64,000 nt of DNA from Cryptomeria japonica. Lineage: Eukaryota; Streptophyta; Pinopsida; Cupressales; Cupressaceae. The notes under the pieces were generated by a model. The model was given only the letters and a program-made list of their open reading frames with translations, was not told the origin of the DNA and made no database searches. The DNA lies in assembly GCF_030272615.1 (NCBI RefSeq), contig NC_081412.1:18823932-18887931 (forward strand), written 5' to 3'. The position numbers and the translations under genes are program-made. Below are positions 10,409-20,730 of this stretch, piece by piece (within the stretch, counting starts at the first letter, position 1; every line of letters begins with the position of its first letter).

Positions 10409-13400
10409 TTATTTAAAGACATGATAGATTGAATGAGGTATTTGAATATGACATGCTAAATGCTCAACTATAAGTGAGATCAAAAACATGTATAAAATTG
10501 AAGAAGAAAAGTCACAAGAACTCTCAGAAGAGGGATAAGTGTAATTTATTAGAGCCTTATCCCTGGAGGAAAGGACTTTATGATGAATAGGAGATAAAGA
10601 TTCATAAGTGGATTTAGAAATTTGAGGGGAGTCATAAAGAGATTTGTTCATCGCCAAGATTTCCTTATGAGGGGCATGAGAATTGACAGAAGTAGAAGAT
10701 GATTTAGTTGAAGTGAGATCATCATCACTACTAAATATAGCATTCACATTGAGAGATGGTCTTTTAGATGCTTTAGTGCGTTTGCAGGGATTATAGCCAA
10801 GTCCAAAGGCATAATTGTGAAAATTAGTCTCTAGAGGAACTTTTATCCCTTGTTCATGAGTGCCACAACCATTTCCATGATACCCATGCTTAGCAAAAAT
10901 GCGAAAACCACGACCATAACGATCAGCCATTTCAGGAAGAGAAGGTGGTTTTTCATAAGACAAAGAATCAAACTCTTCATAATTAGAGGTGTGAGGAGAA
11001 GAAGTTTGAGAAGCGGCCACAAAATTATTGCTCATAGATTCAGGTAAGACTGATTGATCTCTAGTTTCTTCCTTCTTTTTACCTTTAAGATCTCTAAGAG
11101 GAACCCTATATTCACCTACAAAGGTGGGATTAAAATCAAGAGATCCTCAATCGTCTTCCGCGAGAACCTTCTCAGGATCAAAAGCCTTTTCATGTGTAGA
11201 CTCAAGTCCAGAAGGATCTTCTTCAGGAGCTTTAGGCTCATCCAAAGAATTTTGATTATCAGAGGGTGATGATTCATCCATAGGTATCTTGTTTAACGAG
11301 TCATCACTAGAAGAGGAAGGCTTAGAAGAACTCCCTTTGGAAGTAGATGTTTGCAAACAAGCCTGAAGATTAGTATCGCCTATCAAGGTATATGTCTTAT
11401 TGTTATAAATGAATTTAACTTGTCTATGCAATGTAGAGGGGACAGCTTGCATACTGTGAATCCAAGGTCTCCCTAATAACAAGTTGTATGATAGATTTCC
11501 CGACATAACATGGATAGGAGTAGGCAAAGTAACAGGTCCTACTGTGACGGGTAAGGTGATAATACCTAATGAAGACTTAGCCACATTATCAAAGCCTTGA
11601 ATGGGATGAGAGTCAGGCTCAATAAGGGATGTATCCACATTCATCTTATGGAATAGATTAATGCTACACACATTGAGGCCAGAGCCATTATCTACCAGTG
11701 TTCGTCTTATAGCAGTGTCATTTATGATAACCACAATCATCAAGGGATCATATTGTTGTTGAATTTCACTAGTAGGCAACTCATCTTGGGTAAACACAAT
11801 TTGAGCTTTAGGATTCATCACAGAGTTAACCAAAGACACTATATTACTAGATGTATTAGGTGGAGGAACATTCAAATCTTTCAAGGCATCTTGTAACATT
11901 CCATGATGAGCAGAAGAAGTTTGGATCAAATCCCAAAGGGATATCTTAGCAGGGGTAGCTTTAAGTTGTTCTATGAGATCATAGTCCTTACTAAGCATTT
12001 GTGAAATATGAGGCGCTTGAGGAAGAATAGGTTGGGAAGGAGGAAGTGAAGTGGGGATAACTAGAGGAGGACTAGGTTGCCTATTGTTTCTTGTGTTATA
12101 GGTATGAGCAACCGCATGATAACTCTCTCTAGTTAGTTGCTTAGCATACTCATAAGGGCTCTTAGAAGAATAACCTCCTTGCACAGTAATAATAGGTTTG
12201 TTAGGAGTGCAAAAAGAATCATTAGCATAACCACCTTGAACCACTAAGATAGGCTTATTTAAAGGTTGAGAATTTTGAGAAGGACAAGCACCTTGGATAG
12301 TGAAGAGAGGTTTGTTAGGTGTTTCATTCACATGTATCAAATTGATTGAGGATGGTTTAGAGGAATGCACAAAAGTGTTGGAAGAATTATTGATAGTCTT
12401 CTCTTGCACTAAAATCTTATCACGGATTAAATCAATTTTAGGAGAGAGACAAGGGGTAAGCATTGATGTTCTAGTAGGAAGAGGAAAGGTCATATCATCC
12501 TCTATCATCACAGGATCTACATGGGGAATAAACTCTCTAGGAGAAGGATCAACATTACTCTCTAAAGTCTCACTTTTGAGAGGGAGATCTTTGAAAGACA
12601 TGTTAACCATCTTGCTTTGAACTAGAGTTTCCTTATGAGTAGAACCAAGTTGAGGAAAGGGAGAATAATTGAGATTCAAGGAAGGGGAGAAACTATCAAG
12701 GGAGAGAGAATAATCTACACCTTCTTCTAATGGTTCATCCCAAATAGTGAAGTGGTTGAAAGGAATGTTTGAAGTATTGTCAATTTCGGGAGAGGAGATA
12801 ACATTGTTTATTAATTCCTCATCCTTAGAAGGGAGAGCATCAATAGATGTGTTAAACTCATCCTCTTTCCTCAAAATATGTTCAATATGATCTTTAGGGG
12901 AGAGAGAATTAAGGAAAGTGCTTATTATTTCATCTTCTTCCTCTAAGTGATGCTTATGGGTAAGACAAACTTTAGGAGAAGGGTAAGCATTTATCATTAA
13001 TTCATCATCTCTAGTGGGAATTTTGTTGGAAAAGGAAAGGCCATCACTAGGAAATGTAGGGATAATGTCATCTTCTTGCACACAAGGATCCTCATGAAGG
13101 GAGCATCTTTTAGGAGACACAAAGGCATCAAGGGCATCATCCCACAAAGCATGATCATATCTATTAAAAGGTTTATCTTTTGATTCAAAAGGAGATATCT
13201 CTTCATAGAGGGGATTATTGAACACAACCATGTTACTAGATTCAATGGAAGAGTTGATAGGAATGTACCCTTGAGAGGAACCATTCAACTTATCTTTCTC
13301 ATCACATCTAAATGGCATAGTAACAAGGTTTATGAGTTTTTGGTAAAATGAAGGTTTGGTATATTTAGGTTTCAAAAATTCATCTAAAGCTTCATCTAAC

Positions 13401-13447
13401 TCATAATCATCACAAATATGATCATCTTGCAAATAAAAATCTAACAT
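10409..13447 (-). CDS. RE3 gag-pro-like protein: acidic N-terminus, retropepsin, G-patch; one in-frame TGA
   Basis: One minus-strand frame of about 1012 codons broken only by a TGA at 11147-11149; the codons on both sides are in the same frame and open. Residues 1 to about 540 are acidic and Ser-rich with no capsid or zinc knuckle recognised, and carry three spaced NKP-x4-QG(A/G)-type repeats (12176-12310). A segment like AKISLWDLIQTSS precedes the protease. The protease has its active-site motif LVDNGSG at Asp586 (11690-11692) and the second signature LLGRPWIH at residue 657. After the TGA comes a G-patch-type run (GFRIFAKHGYHGNGCG, then GIKVPLETN and FGLGYNP), the order seen in plant Ty3/Tat-Ogre gag-pro. 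Tat-type pol should follow but is absent. The TGA could be a recent mutation or a readthrough site; the sequence alone does not decide. Confidence 0.85.
11147..11149 (-). other. In-frame TGA between protease and G-patch in RE3
   Basis: Codons read GAC GAT TGA GGA TCT on the minus strand. The frame upstream is open for 766 codons, and downstream for 37 codons up to the Met at 11035 and 208 more after it. No second stop or frameshift lies between the two domains. Confidence 0.9.
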
Positions 13448-13586
13448 TTTGAAATTGCATAAAATTTAAACACACAATGCAAAGAAACACACTTTTTTTT
13501 TCTTTTCTTTTTAATGAAAATGAAATGCAAACACACTAAATCTAGATCTAGATCTAACAAATGCAATGCAAGAGGAAGCAATGATA
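13448..13586 (-). other. RE3 5' leader
   Basis: 139 bp between the primer-binding site and the first ATG of the long frame. It has a T-rich run (13492-13510 on plus) and the short repeat ctagatctagat near 13540. No coding frame. Confidence 0.6.
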
Positions 13587-13606
13587 GATTCACGTCAGGT
13601 TCACCA
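13587..13606 (-). other. RE3 primer-binding site (tRNA-Trp type)
   Basis: The plus strand here reads GATTCACGTCAGGTTCACCA. From memory, plant tRNA-Trp(CCA) ends GATTCACGTCGGGTTCA plus CCA, a 19 of 20 match. So the minus strand TGGTGAACCTGACGTG pairs with that tRNA. It lies three bases inside the 5' LTR. The copia elements here use initiator tRNA-Met instead. Confidence 0.72.
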
Positions 13607-14040
13607 AAATGTGTAGGGGAAAAAGCGAGACTAGGTTAACATGCCCTAATCCTACCTTTTGACACACATTACGGAATACGAAAGAGCCTAGAGATATCGC
13701 ACAATTGGCTACTTATTTTTGTGAAAGAGAGAGCCATGGGATATCTATTAGGATTTCTATTCCCTTGTTGAAATTGAAAGATAAAATGATGCAAGTTCAA
13801 TCCCTAACCTCAAAATGCAAGTAGGAACTAATGACAAGATTGCAGAATTGAACTTAAATGATGGAAAGTTGTAAACACAAGGATAAGACAAGAATGAAAA
13901 TGCGTACCTGGAGTTAAAATCTGACTGAAAATGTTCGGGATGGGGGCGCGGGCGCCACTGTCCTGATTCTACCCCTGAAACTGCTCCGGAAACTGCTGTT
14001 TTTGCACTTTGGAAAAAGCTATCAAAGTTGCTGAAAATGC

Positions 14041-14180
14041 TGTCGGACCAGGGCGCCCAGCACCCCTGTCCTAGGGACCAGGGCACCCAGAAGGGACCAG
14101 GGTGCCCAGAAGGGACTAGGGCGCCCAGCGCCCCTGTCCTGGCAGGACCAGGGCGCCCCACGCCCCTGTCCTGGTCTTTT
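14041..14180. repeat. Expanded GC-rich minirepeats in RE3 5' LTR
   Basis: Same units as in the other LTR (ggaccagggcgccca...cccctgtcc) with additional short copies of agaagggaccagggtgccc and agaagggactagggcgccc. The difference between the LTRs shows the array changed after or during insertion. Confidence 0.8.
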
Positions 14181-14917
14181 GTTCTGAAATTTGGTGGGAA
14201 GGCCGGTCTCAGTCTGCTTCTTCCGGATCTGCAACCTGCGGCGTCGTCCGAGTCCCGAAACCTGCAATAATATCTAAAAAGGGGAAGGGGCGGCTATATA
14301 GGGTTTTGCCTTAGTCAAACCCCCGCTTCGGTGATTTCCACCTCCACGAATAGCCAAGTTGTTTTGTAAAATGTATTGTGTGTGCAGACCTAGTGTGTGT
14401 GCAAGGTCCTTAAATGCAAGAAAGCAAACTAGAGCAACCTAGAAAGTAAACCCTAATTGCTTGTAAATGATAATGTAAATGCTCTAAATCAAGATGCAAG
14501 GTGATCTAAAGCATGAATAAATGATATATCAAAGCTTATGTAAGGACATGAAAACAATATGAAATCATACCCAACCCTCAAGGGAGGAGTACAAGCCAAT
14601 CTTCAGTCGGTAATCTCCTATTGTTCTTCAATGTCTTCCAAGCCCTAAATGGATGAATGGATGAATTTGATAGATGCTTGATAGAATGTTGTTGAATGTT
14701 GTTGAAGTCTTCAAAGATCTGCTCTTTCGCTGCATATGAATTTCCTGGAAACCAAAAACCCATCCCTTCAAATGAGGAAAGAGAGCTTTTATGTACGAAA
14801 CCCTAGGTCATAAATTCGTATTTTGGCCGACCTAGAGATTGAATATCCCGCCAATTTCTTGGGGTTAAGCTTTATTTTATGATTGGATTGTGCTCCTAAA
14901 ATTTCAGGAAAAATGTC

Positions 14918-14949
14918 CGGGACCATGTTGCACGGGCGCCATGGTCCCG
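14918..14949. repeat. Perfect inverted repeat in RE3 5' LTR
   Basis: Arms cgggaccatg (14918-14927) and catggtcccg (14940-14949) are perfect reverse complements around a 12-base loop ttgcacgggcgc. The other LTR keeps it with one arm mismatch (caggaccatg near 8937). Confidence 0.85.
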
Positions 14950-15313
14950 ACAACTTTTCACCAAATTTTCAGGGCCGTCGGATATGATGATTTTAGAGAG
15001 AATCCCGAAGTTACAGGTGATTTCGAGATGTTTTGACCCCCGAAATCAAGCCCCCAAGTTCAAAATAGGACCTAATTAGGGTTTTTGATTAAATGATGTA
15101 TTGGAAGAATAAAATGAAAGGGGCACACTTTAATGAAAGGGCCCAACTTTATGATATGGGAGATGATAAAATAGGACCTTAGACCTAATTAATTTAATTA
15201 ATTAAGTGCTAAAGGGGAAATACAATGCAAAATGCAAAATGCGCCAAGGCGGGTGCTAAACTAGGTGTGAAATTGTACCACCCTAGCAAGTGCGTACAAT
15301 TTACGACGCTACA

Positions 15314-15318
15314 ACCCA
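15314..15318. other. Right target-site duplication of RE3 (accca)
   Basis: Second copy of accca, directly after the RE3 terminus gctaca and before the resumed RE2 LTR caagctgttttgaac. Confidence 0.94.
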
Positions 15319-16400
15319 CAAGCTGTTTTGAACTCTTTAGCAGTCCACTCTGTTAGGAGCCTAGTCTGGTTAGAGACTATTACAACAGGTTCTATTAGGA
15401 ACCAATCCTGTTAGGGATCACTCAGTTAAGGGATGGCTAGAATACTCGGTTAAGGGTTAAACCCTGTTAAAGGTTACCTTGTTAGAGTATTTCAAGAACT
15501 CAATGAATTTGAGTCACCTTGTTAAAGGATTTATAGTAAGCTGGTTAAAGCTACCTTGTTAAGGTATTTTCCATTTGTTGAGGTGGTTAGAGATCAATAG
15601 GTATTACAATGATTTGGTAACAACACTCAATGCCAATGCAGATCCGCTTTAGTTCCTCTTCTCCTTTTACACTCACACTCTGCAGGTATCAATCCTCTTA
15701 TCCAGTCTGGCAAGAATCACATATCTTTGCACTTAGATGCACACACCACATTTGCCAACAACCTCAGAAAGAAACACAACATCGACCTTATAGGAAACAG
15801 ATAGGTCGGTAGCATAAACCCTAAACCCTAAAATTTTTAGGTTAAGCAATTCAAACGGTTCAATCCTGACCGTTGAGCATATTGCATTAAATGCAACAGT
15901 CTTGAACTGATCTCAAGACATTCTCCATCGTTCGTTCTCCACCGCATTCATGGCGGCTGATAACCCATCACGTGTTTTCACCATTTACAGACTTCGCACA
16001 CTCCCGAGGTAGATAGGAGCAATCTCCTTCATGCAAGATCCTTCACACGCACAAGGCTGACATGGCAACACGATCTGTTCTTCATTACAATGCTAACTCA
16101 GCACACAATGTCATCGGTTGAGTCACATAGACTTGGAGCACATCAACTGGAAACTCTGAAGTTGAGACTACCAACTAGTAGTCATACAAAGCTTTCATGT
16201 ACCGGTTCCCATACCAACATACCAGTTCACCTTGAACAAACATACCACTTCACTTTAGCACATATACCAATTCACAATCATATCAGTTCTCTTGCCAATT
16301 GCAAACTTCAATATACCGCTTCACTCTTCAGCATATTGACATCAATGACAACATACAATGTCATCATGTCTTCATACTACCGGTTCACATAATGCCAACA
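15319..16400 (-). repeat. RE2 5' LTR, second part
   Basis: 1082 bp that continue the LTR broken at 7670 and match about 1803-2890 to the end aatgccaaca. Together with 7279-7670 the LTR is 1474 bp. Confidence 0.93.
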
Positions 16401-16405
16401 ATTGG
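16401..16405. other. Right target-site duplication of RE2 (attgg)
   Basis: Second copy of attgg between the RE2 end aatgccaaca and the resumed RE1 sequence aaaccaaccac. Confidence 0.92.
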
Positions 16406-17950
16406 AAACCAACCACAACCACCAATGCAAATTCAAACACATGATTAGACACAAGATTTCCATGATGAATATCATGATCATCCTGCTAGTACTTCACAAG
16501 AATTGATTCCTCCAATTCGAAGATCCATTAGAGAGCATAGGCCTTCAACCATTTATAAAGATTCTATTCAATATTTATTACTTTCTGATGAATCGAAACC
16601 TACTATGTTTGAAGAAGCATTCATAGATAAAGATAGTAATAAATGGATGGAAGCCATGTGAGACATGAGATGGAATCTCCTAAGGGAAATCACACATGGG
16701 GTTCTGTTACCCTTCCACCCAACAAGAAAGTGTTGCAAAGTAAGTGGATGTGTAGGTTGAAGGAAGAAGCAAGTGAGAAGAAAATATTTAAAGCTAGATT
16801 GGTGGTCAAGGGTTATGCTCAACAAAAGGGCATTGATTTTGTAGAGATATTTTCACCAGTTCTGAAAATGACCTCTATTAGAGTAGTGTTGGGTTTAGTA
16901 TCTATTCATGATTTAGAATTGGAACAACTTTATGTCAACTTCAAGACAAATTTTCTTCATGGTGACTTGGAAGAAGAGTTATACATGAAGCAACTATAAG
17001 GTTTTGAATGAAAAGGTAAAGAAGCATTAGTTTACAGACTAAATCATAGTTTATATGGGTTGAAACAAGCTCCTACACAATGGTATCTAAAATTTGATTC
17101 TTTCATGTCTGAGTAGAACTTTTCTAGATGTGAATTTGTCCATTGTGTTTATCCTAAGTCTTTTGATAGTGGATAATTTGTATTAATATTGTTGTATATT
17201 GACGATATGATACTTGCAAGATCTAGTATGGTTGTTGTTATTAAAAAGTTAAAACAACAGTTATATAATAAATTTTCAATGAAGGATCTAGGTGCTACAA
17301 ATAAAATCCAAGTGGAATGAAAATTATTAGAGATAGGAAGTAAAAGGAACTTATATTGTCATAGGAGAAATACATTGGAAAAGTACTGGAAAAGGTTTAG
17401 CCTGAAGGATGCCAAGGCAATCAACACGCCCCTAGCGGAGCATTTCAAATTATCTTCTAAGATGTGTCCCAAGACACTTGAAGAAAAAGAATACATGGCA
17501 AAAGTGTCATATTCATATGTAGTTGGGAGTTTAATATATTCTATGGTCTATACAAGAGGAGATATTGCCCAAGTAGTGGGAGTGGTCAGTAGATACATGA
17601 GTAATCTAGGAAAATTTCATTGGGAAGTAGTGAAATGGATTCTCAGAAATCTTAAAGGAACTTCAAACCATGTTTTGAGGTTTAGAGGCAAAGATGCACA
17701 ATCGTATGGATATGTTGAATCAGATATGGCTAGATATTATAAATCAAAGACGGTCTACAACAGGATGTGTGCACATTGGCAGGTGCAACAATTAGTTGGA
17801 TTTCCAGGTTGCAATAAGTAGTGGCTCTTTCAACTTCTGAAGTAGAGTATATTGCAATGATAGAAGGAGAAAAGGAGATGTTGTGGTTGCAGAGGTTACA
17901 ATCTGAATTGGGTTTAATAAATAAAAGGAAATCCTATTGTATAGTGATTT
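16406..17950 (+). pseudogene. RE1 copia reverse transcriptase and RNase H remnant
   Basis: Continuation of the RE1 polyprotein after RE2. It starts in the integrase-RT linker (IPPIRRSIREHRPST near 16510, PTMFEEAFIDKDSNKWMEAM near 16605), then [78 protein letters not shown] near 17055, and YIDDMILA near 17197, the YVDD-box equivalent. RNase H follows: VSYSYVVGSLIYSM, GDIAQVVGVVSRYMSN, ILRNLKGTSNHVLRF, with the terminal VALSTSEVEYIAM in a shifted frame near 17820. Stops and frameshifts are frequent. No 3' LTR was seen within about 600 bp after it. Confidence 0.9.
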
Positions 17951-18244
17951 AATGAACAAGCGCCCTCATGAAACACTTTTGGAAGTAAAAAAAAATTATA
18001 AATTAGACCCCTTCCAATAAAATTTTTTCCATCATATAAATGCAAGCACATACTATCAAATCGAGCACTTGAACACACCAAAATGATCAAAAATTAAGGA
18101 CAAATCAAGACAATTCAAGAACTTTGAGTGCTTTTTTATTTTTATTTGAATTTCCTATAGTTATAAATAATTTGTTTTGCATTGGAATATATTTTTATGA
18201 TAATTCTAATAGCTCAAATTCAAAATTGATTGCAAATAAACATT
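17951..18244. other. Unassigned AT-rich DNA after RE1
   Basis: No coding frame, LTR end or tandem repeat recognised. The sequence is A/T-rich and may contain the decayed 3' end of RE1. Confidence 0.5.
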
Positions 18245-18455
18245 TTATATGAATGAAGAAAACAGAAAGAAAATGATATAAAATTTTAATATTATAAATT
18301 TGCATAAAGAATCTTGCCTAAAACTCATCCAGTTTAGAGCCTCCCTTTCCCCTAATGAAAAGGTAGCACGACTAATTTCATCCAAAGTTAATGCCTTTAT
18401 TATTTCCTTATTTTGAGAATCCTTCACTAACTTAGGGATATTCCTTAACATTTTC
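18245..18455 (-). pseudogene. LINE reverse transcriptase fragment
   Basis: Minus-strand frame IPKLVKDSQNKEIIKAL followed by TLDEISRATFSLGE. It fits the stretch of plant L1-type LINE polymerases just before the PGPDGF motif (a lead-in of the form I-P-x-L-V-x-x-x-x-N, then EI-x-x-A-x-FS). The PGPDG part is not intact here (reads ALNWMSF). Only about 65 codons remain. Assignment rests on the pattern alone. Confidence 0.6.
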
Positions 18456-18534
18456 TCCTAAGAAAAAAAATATTCTTATGGGGCAAAAATTAATAATTTA
18501 TTAAATAAATTCATGCCTTCCTTTCTAATGGGTT

Positions 18535-18539
18535 ATTTA
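18535..18539. other. Left target-site duplication of RE4 (attta)
   Basis: attta precedes the RE4 end tgatgaatac and recurs at 26203-26207 after its end gccaaca. Perfect 5-bp match. Confidence 0.92.
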
Positions 18540-19662
18540 TGATGAATACTAAGAGGGGGAGGTGAATTAGTATACCAAAAAATACTGAACTCAAACACTT
18601 AAACAGTTTAGCAGTAAATCGGTAAAACAATCTCACTAACAAACCGGTTAACACATATACAAACCAAACAGCAAATAATGCATTCACCCACAGAAGCACA
18701 ATCGCCATAACACAAGATATTTGATGTGGAAACCCAAATGGGAAAAACCACGATGAGATGAAACTCACAAGTAACTATCTGCAGAATAGTACCCAGACCG
18801 GTTAAGGTCATACAATGTTCTTTACCAGAACAGATCCTATTAGGAATCTCAATCTCTGTTAGGAGATAAGTCCGATTAAAGAATACCTTGTAAGAGGATT
18901 TAAGATCCACTGATGTGAACCACCTTGTTAGAGGATTTACAAAGGCGTTGCTGGGCCTACCCTGTTAAGGGTCTTCAGACTTGTCGAAGATGTAAGTAAT
19001 CAACAAGTGAATGATCTAGATATTAGCATAGTATGCTTGGTTAGATCCATTGAAGCTCACTGTTAATGCATTTTGCATTACTTCAGTCTTCAGACACTTC
19101 ACACTCTGTTACTTCACACAAACTTCCTATCTTCTCTTATGATTGCTCATACAAAGCTCATGCAATATCAAAAACCCAACAACACCTAAAACCCTAGACA
19201 TGATGTCCTTATAAAGGAATCTGGTTTCATGTCGGTCCAATATGATTACATTGCAAGTTCCTAGGTTTAGTGTACCTAGACATATTTGGTAACATGACAC
19301 AAAAGCACCGCCAGAGTGTCCGCACCACCAAACAATCGATGGATGGTAACTAAGCACAGAGTATTACCGGTTCAGACAAAATGCCGGTTTAACCAAAATA
19401 CCAGTTGCCAGTTTTGACAAAATGAAGACTAGGAAATATGCGTTGTGCCACTTCTCTTCTTCATACCGCTTGAGATCCTCGAACCACTTGGGGTCTTCAT
19501 GCCACTTAAGACTGGTAAACACTTTCTGCAAAACACCAATAGTCTAAAAGACTATAATACATGATACCGGTTGAGCTTTAACTCATACAAACAAAAAGTG
19601 ATCTCAAGGAAAGTGTGTGTCCATCAATGACAATCACACATCAATCATCAAAATTGCCAACA
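18540..19662 (-). repeat. RE4 3' LTR
   Basis: 1123 bp, tgatgaatactaagaggggg to aaattgccaaca, matched by 25071-26202 with few differences. It includes the U5-end block aagagggggaggtgaattag at its left edge and the block gatgtggaaacccaaatg...accacgatgag near 18724-18758. Confidence 0.93.
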
Positions 19663-20058
19663 ATCTCCCCCTTTGGCATTGATGGCGACACTTAGGAAAA
19701 TTTTGACATCTAAGTGTGTTACAAAAAAATTATGCCAAAAACAAAAATTACTCCCCCTAAGCATATAGACTATCCTGTTTGCAGAAAATACAGTGTATAC
19801 TACTTTTTATCAGAGATGAACATGAAATTATACAACAAAACATCAAAATTTATATGCTTCTCCCCCTTTGCCAACAATGAAAAAAACTTTGTAGACTAAC
19901 TCCTATTCCAGTTGTATTAAAATAATAAGTGTTTATGACAGTAGAGAATAAAACTTGTCAAAAATGGATTTAAAGTCTTGCAAAAATTGCTTCATGGATA
20001 AGGACCATGACTCAAGAAGGGAGGTAGCCACCTATTTCTCTGTCTGCATCTGCAAGAC
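19663..20058 (-). other. RE4 polypurine tract and 3' untranslated region
   Basis: The first bases atctccccctttggcattga give the minus-strand tract GCCAAAGGGGGAGAT next to the LTR. A second run (ctccccctaagcat) lies near 19751 and a third (tctccccctttgcc) near 19860. The remainder has no clear frame. Confidence 0.75.
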
Positions 20059-20730
20059 CTATTCTTCCATGGCATCTATTATGCTCATTTCTTGAGTGAT
20101 CGTTAGGGCATCAAGATTTAGATAACATTTCTGGAGAATTTGCAATCTTGGCAGTAGGACCAGTTGAAGTTCCTGCAAGTTCCTTGTCCGGTTGCATATT
20201 TCTACCTCAATTTTTGCAGACTGTTGTTTGAAACCTGTGAACGGTGTGTCCATATGTGGAGAAGGAATCATATGGTAGCTTGAAGGTGCTGATAAATGAC
20301 TGCATATCTGATTATAGTTTGTCCTTCTGGGTGAGCACATCATCACAAAATAGATGGGGTTGGCAAATCTTACTAAGTAGTAGAGTCCCCTCATCTAGAG
20401 CATCCCTTATATCTTTTTGAACTTTTTGCAGATCGGACCGGAGCTCATTTAGCTTCTTCACCAAGACAATATTCAGAGCCTTTTGATGCTCTTTCTTGGC
20501 ATTTCCCTCTGCTACCTCTTCTAGGCTCTGCACTTGATCATCCACTACTGTGCATAGGAGCTTCAATTGTGCTAGTGGTGAATCAGTGTTGGGGAGGTTT
20601 GTGCTAGGTAGCAAACCGGTAAGAGTGTCCACCATAGCTTGGATCACATCTTTCTCCTTCTTCCTCCTTATCACTTCAAGGTGTTCTTGAGCAACCTTAA
20701 TGCTTTGTAGAAGCTCCATTTCATTTGTAG
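20059..20730 (-). pseudogene. RE4 ORF2, C-terminal coiled-coil part
   Basis: A minus-strand frame from MELLQSIKVAQEHLEVIRRK (20719) is rich in heptad-like Leu spacing (LAQLKLLCTVVDDQVQSLEE, VKKLNELRSDLQKVQKD), suggesting a coiled coil. It lies in a different frame from the rest of ORF2 and breaks near 20312; a second frame continues to about 20059. It probably belongs to the same original protein as 20731-23290. No family recognised. Confidence 0.55.

Larger units (their letters stand above)
7671..15313 (-). mobile_element. RE3: non-autonomous Ty3/Tat-Ogre-like LTR element with protease and G-patch only
   Basis: Complete LTR element of 7643 bp with a perfect 5-bp duplication (accca), LTRs of 1664 and 1704 bp, a polypurine tract, and a primer-binding site that fits tRNA-Trp. 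The 4.3-kb interior carries one long minus-strand frame (10409-13447) holding a clan-AA protease and a G-patch. No RT, RNase H or integrase motif can be found on either strand, so it depends on another element for copying and insertion. The LTRs look nearly identical by eye, consistent with RE3 being the newest insertion in this nest. Known plant non-autonomous classes such as TR-GAG are the nearest comparison; assignment to a named family would need a database search. Confidence 0.9.
13610..15313 (-). repeat. RE3 5' LTR
   Basis: 1704 bp, tgtgtaggggaaaaagcgag to ttacgacgctaca, nearly identical to 7671-9334. The extra 40 bp come mainly from added GC-rich units near 14080-14125. Confidence 0.94.
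1397..16400 (-). mobile_element. RE2: Ty1/copia LTR retrotransposon, itself split by RE3
   Basis: Element with two LTRs of about 1.5 kb, a tRNA-Met primer-binding site, a polypurine tract and a gag-pol body in copia order (gag, protease, integrase, RT, RNase H), all read on the minus strand. It sits inside RE1, whose reading resumes on the far side, with the 5-bp duplication attgg on both flanks. RE3 (7671-15313) sits in its 5' LTR; without RE3 and one duplicated accca, RE2 is about 7.36 kb. The polyprotein has many stops and at least two frameshifts, so RE2 is dead as a protein source. Confidence 0.93.

Noticed and set aside
14028-14270. Overlapping Pro/Gly-rich frames on both strands of the RE3 LTR
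   Set aside because: Products of the GC-rich minirepeats, which lack stop codons in several frames.
14578-14763. Identical 61-codon frame in both RE3 LTRs (also 8599-8784)
   Set aside because: Identity follows from LTR identity. No family resemblance, and it lies on neither an expected transcript start nor a conserved domain.
7671-15313. RE3 as a retrovirus-like element with an envelope gene
   Set aside because: The only long frame has protease and G-patch motifs; no signal peptide or membrane-spanning segment was seen.
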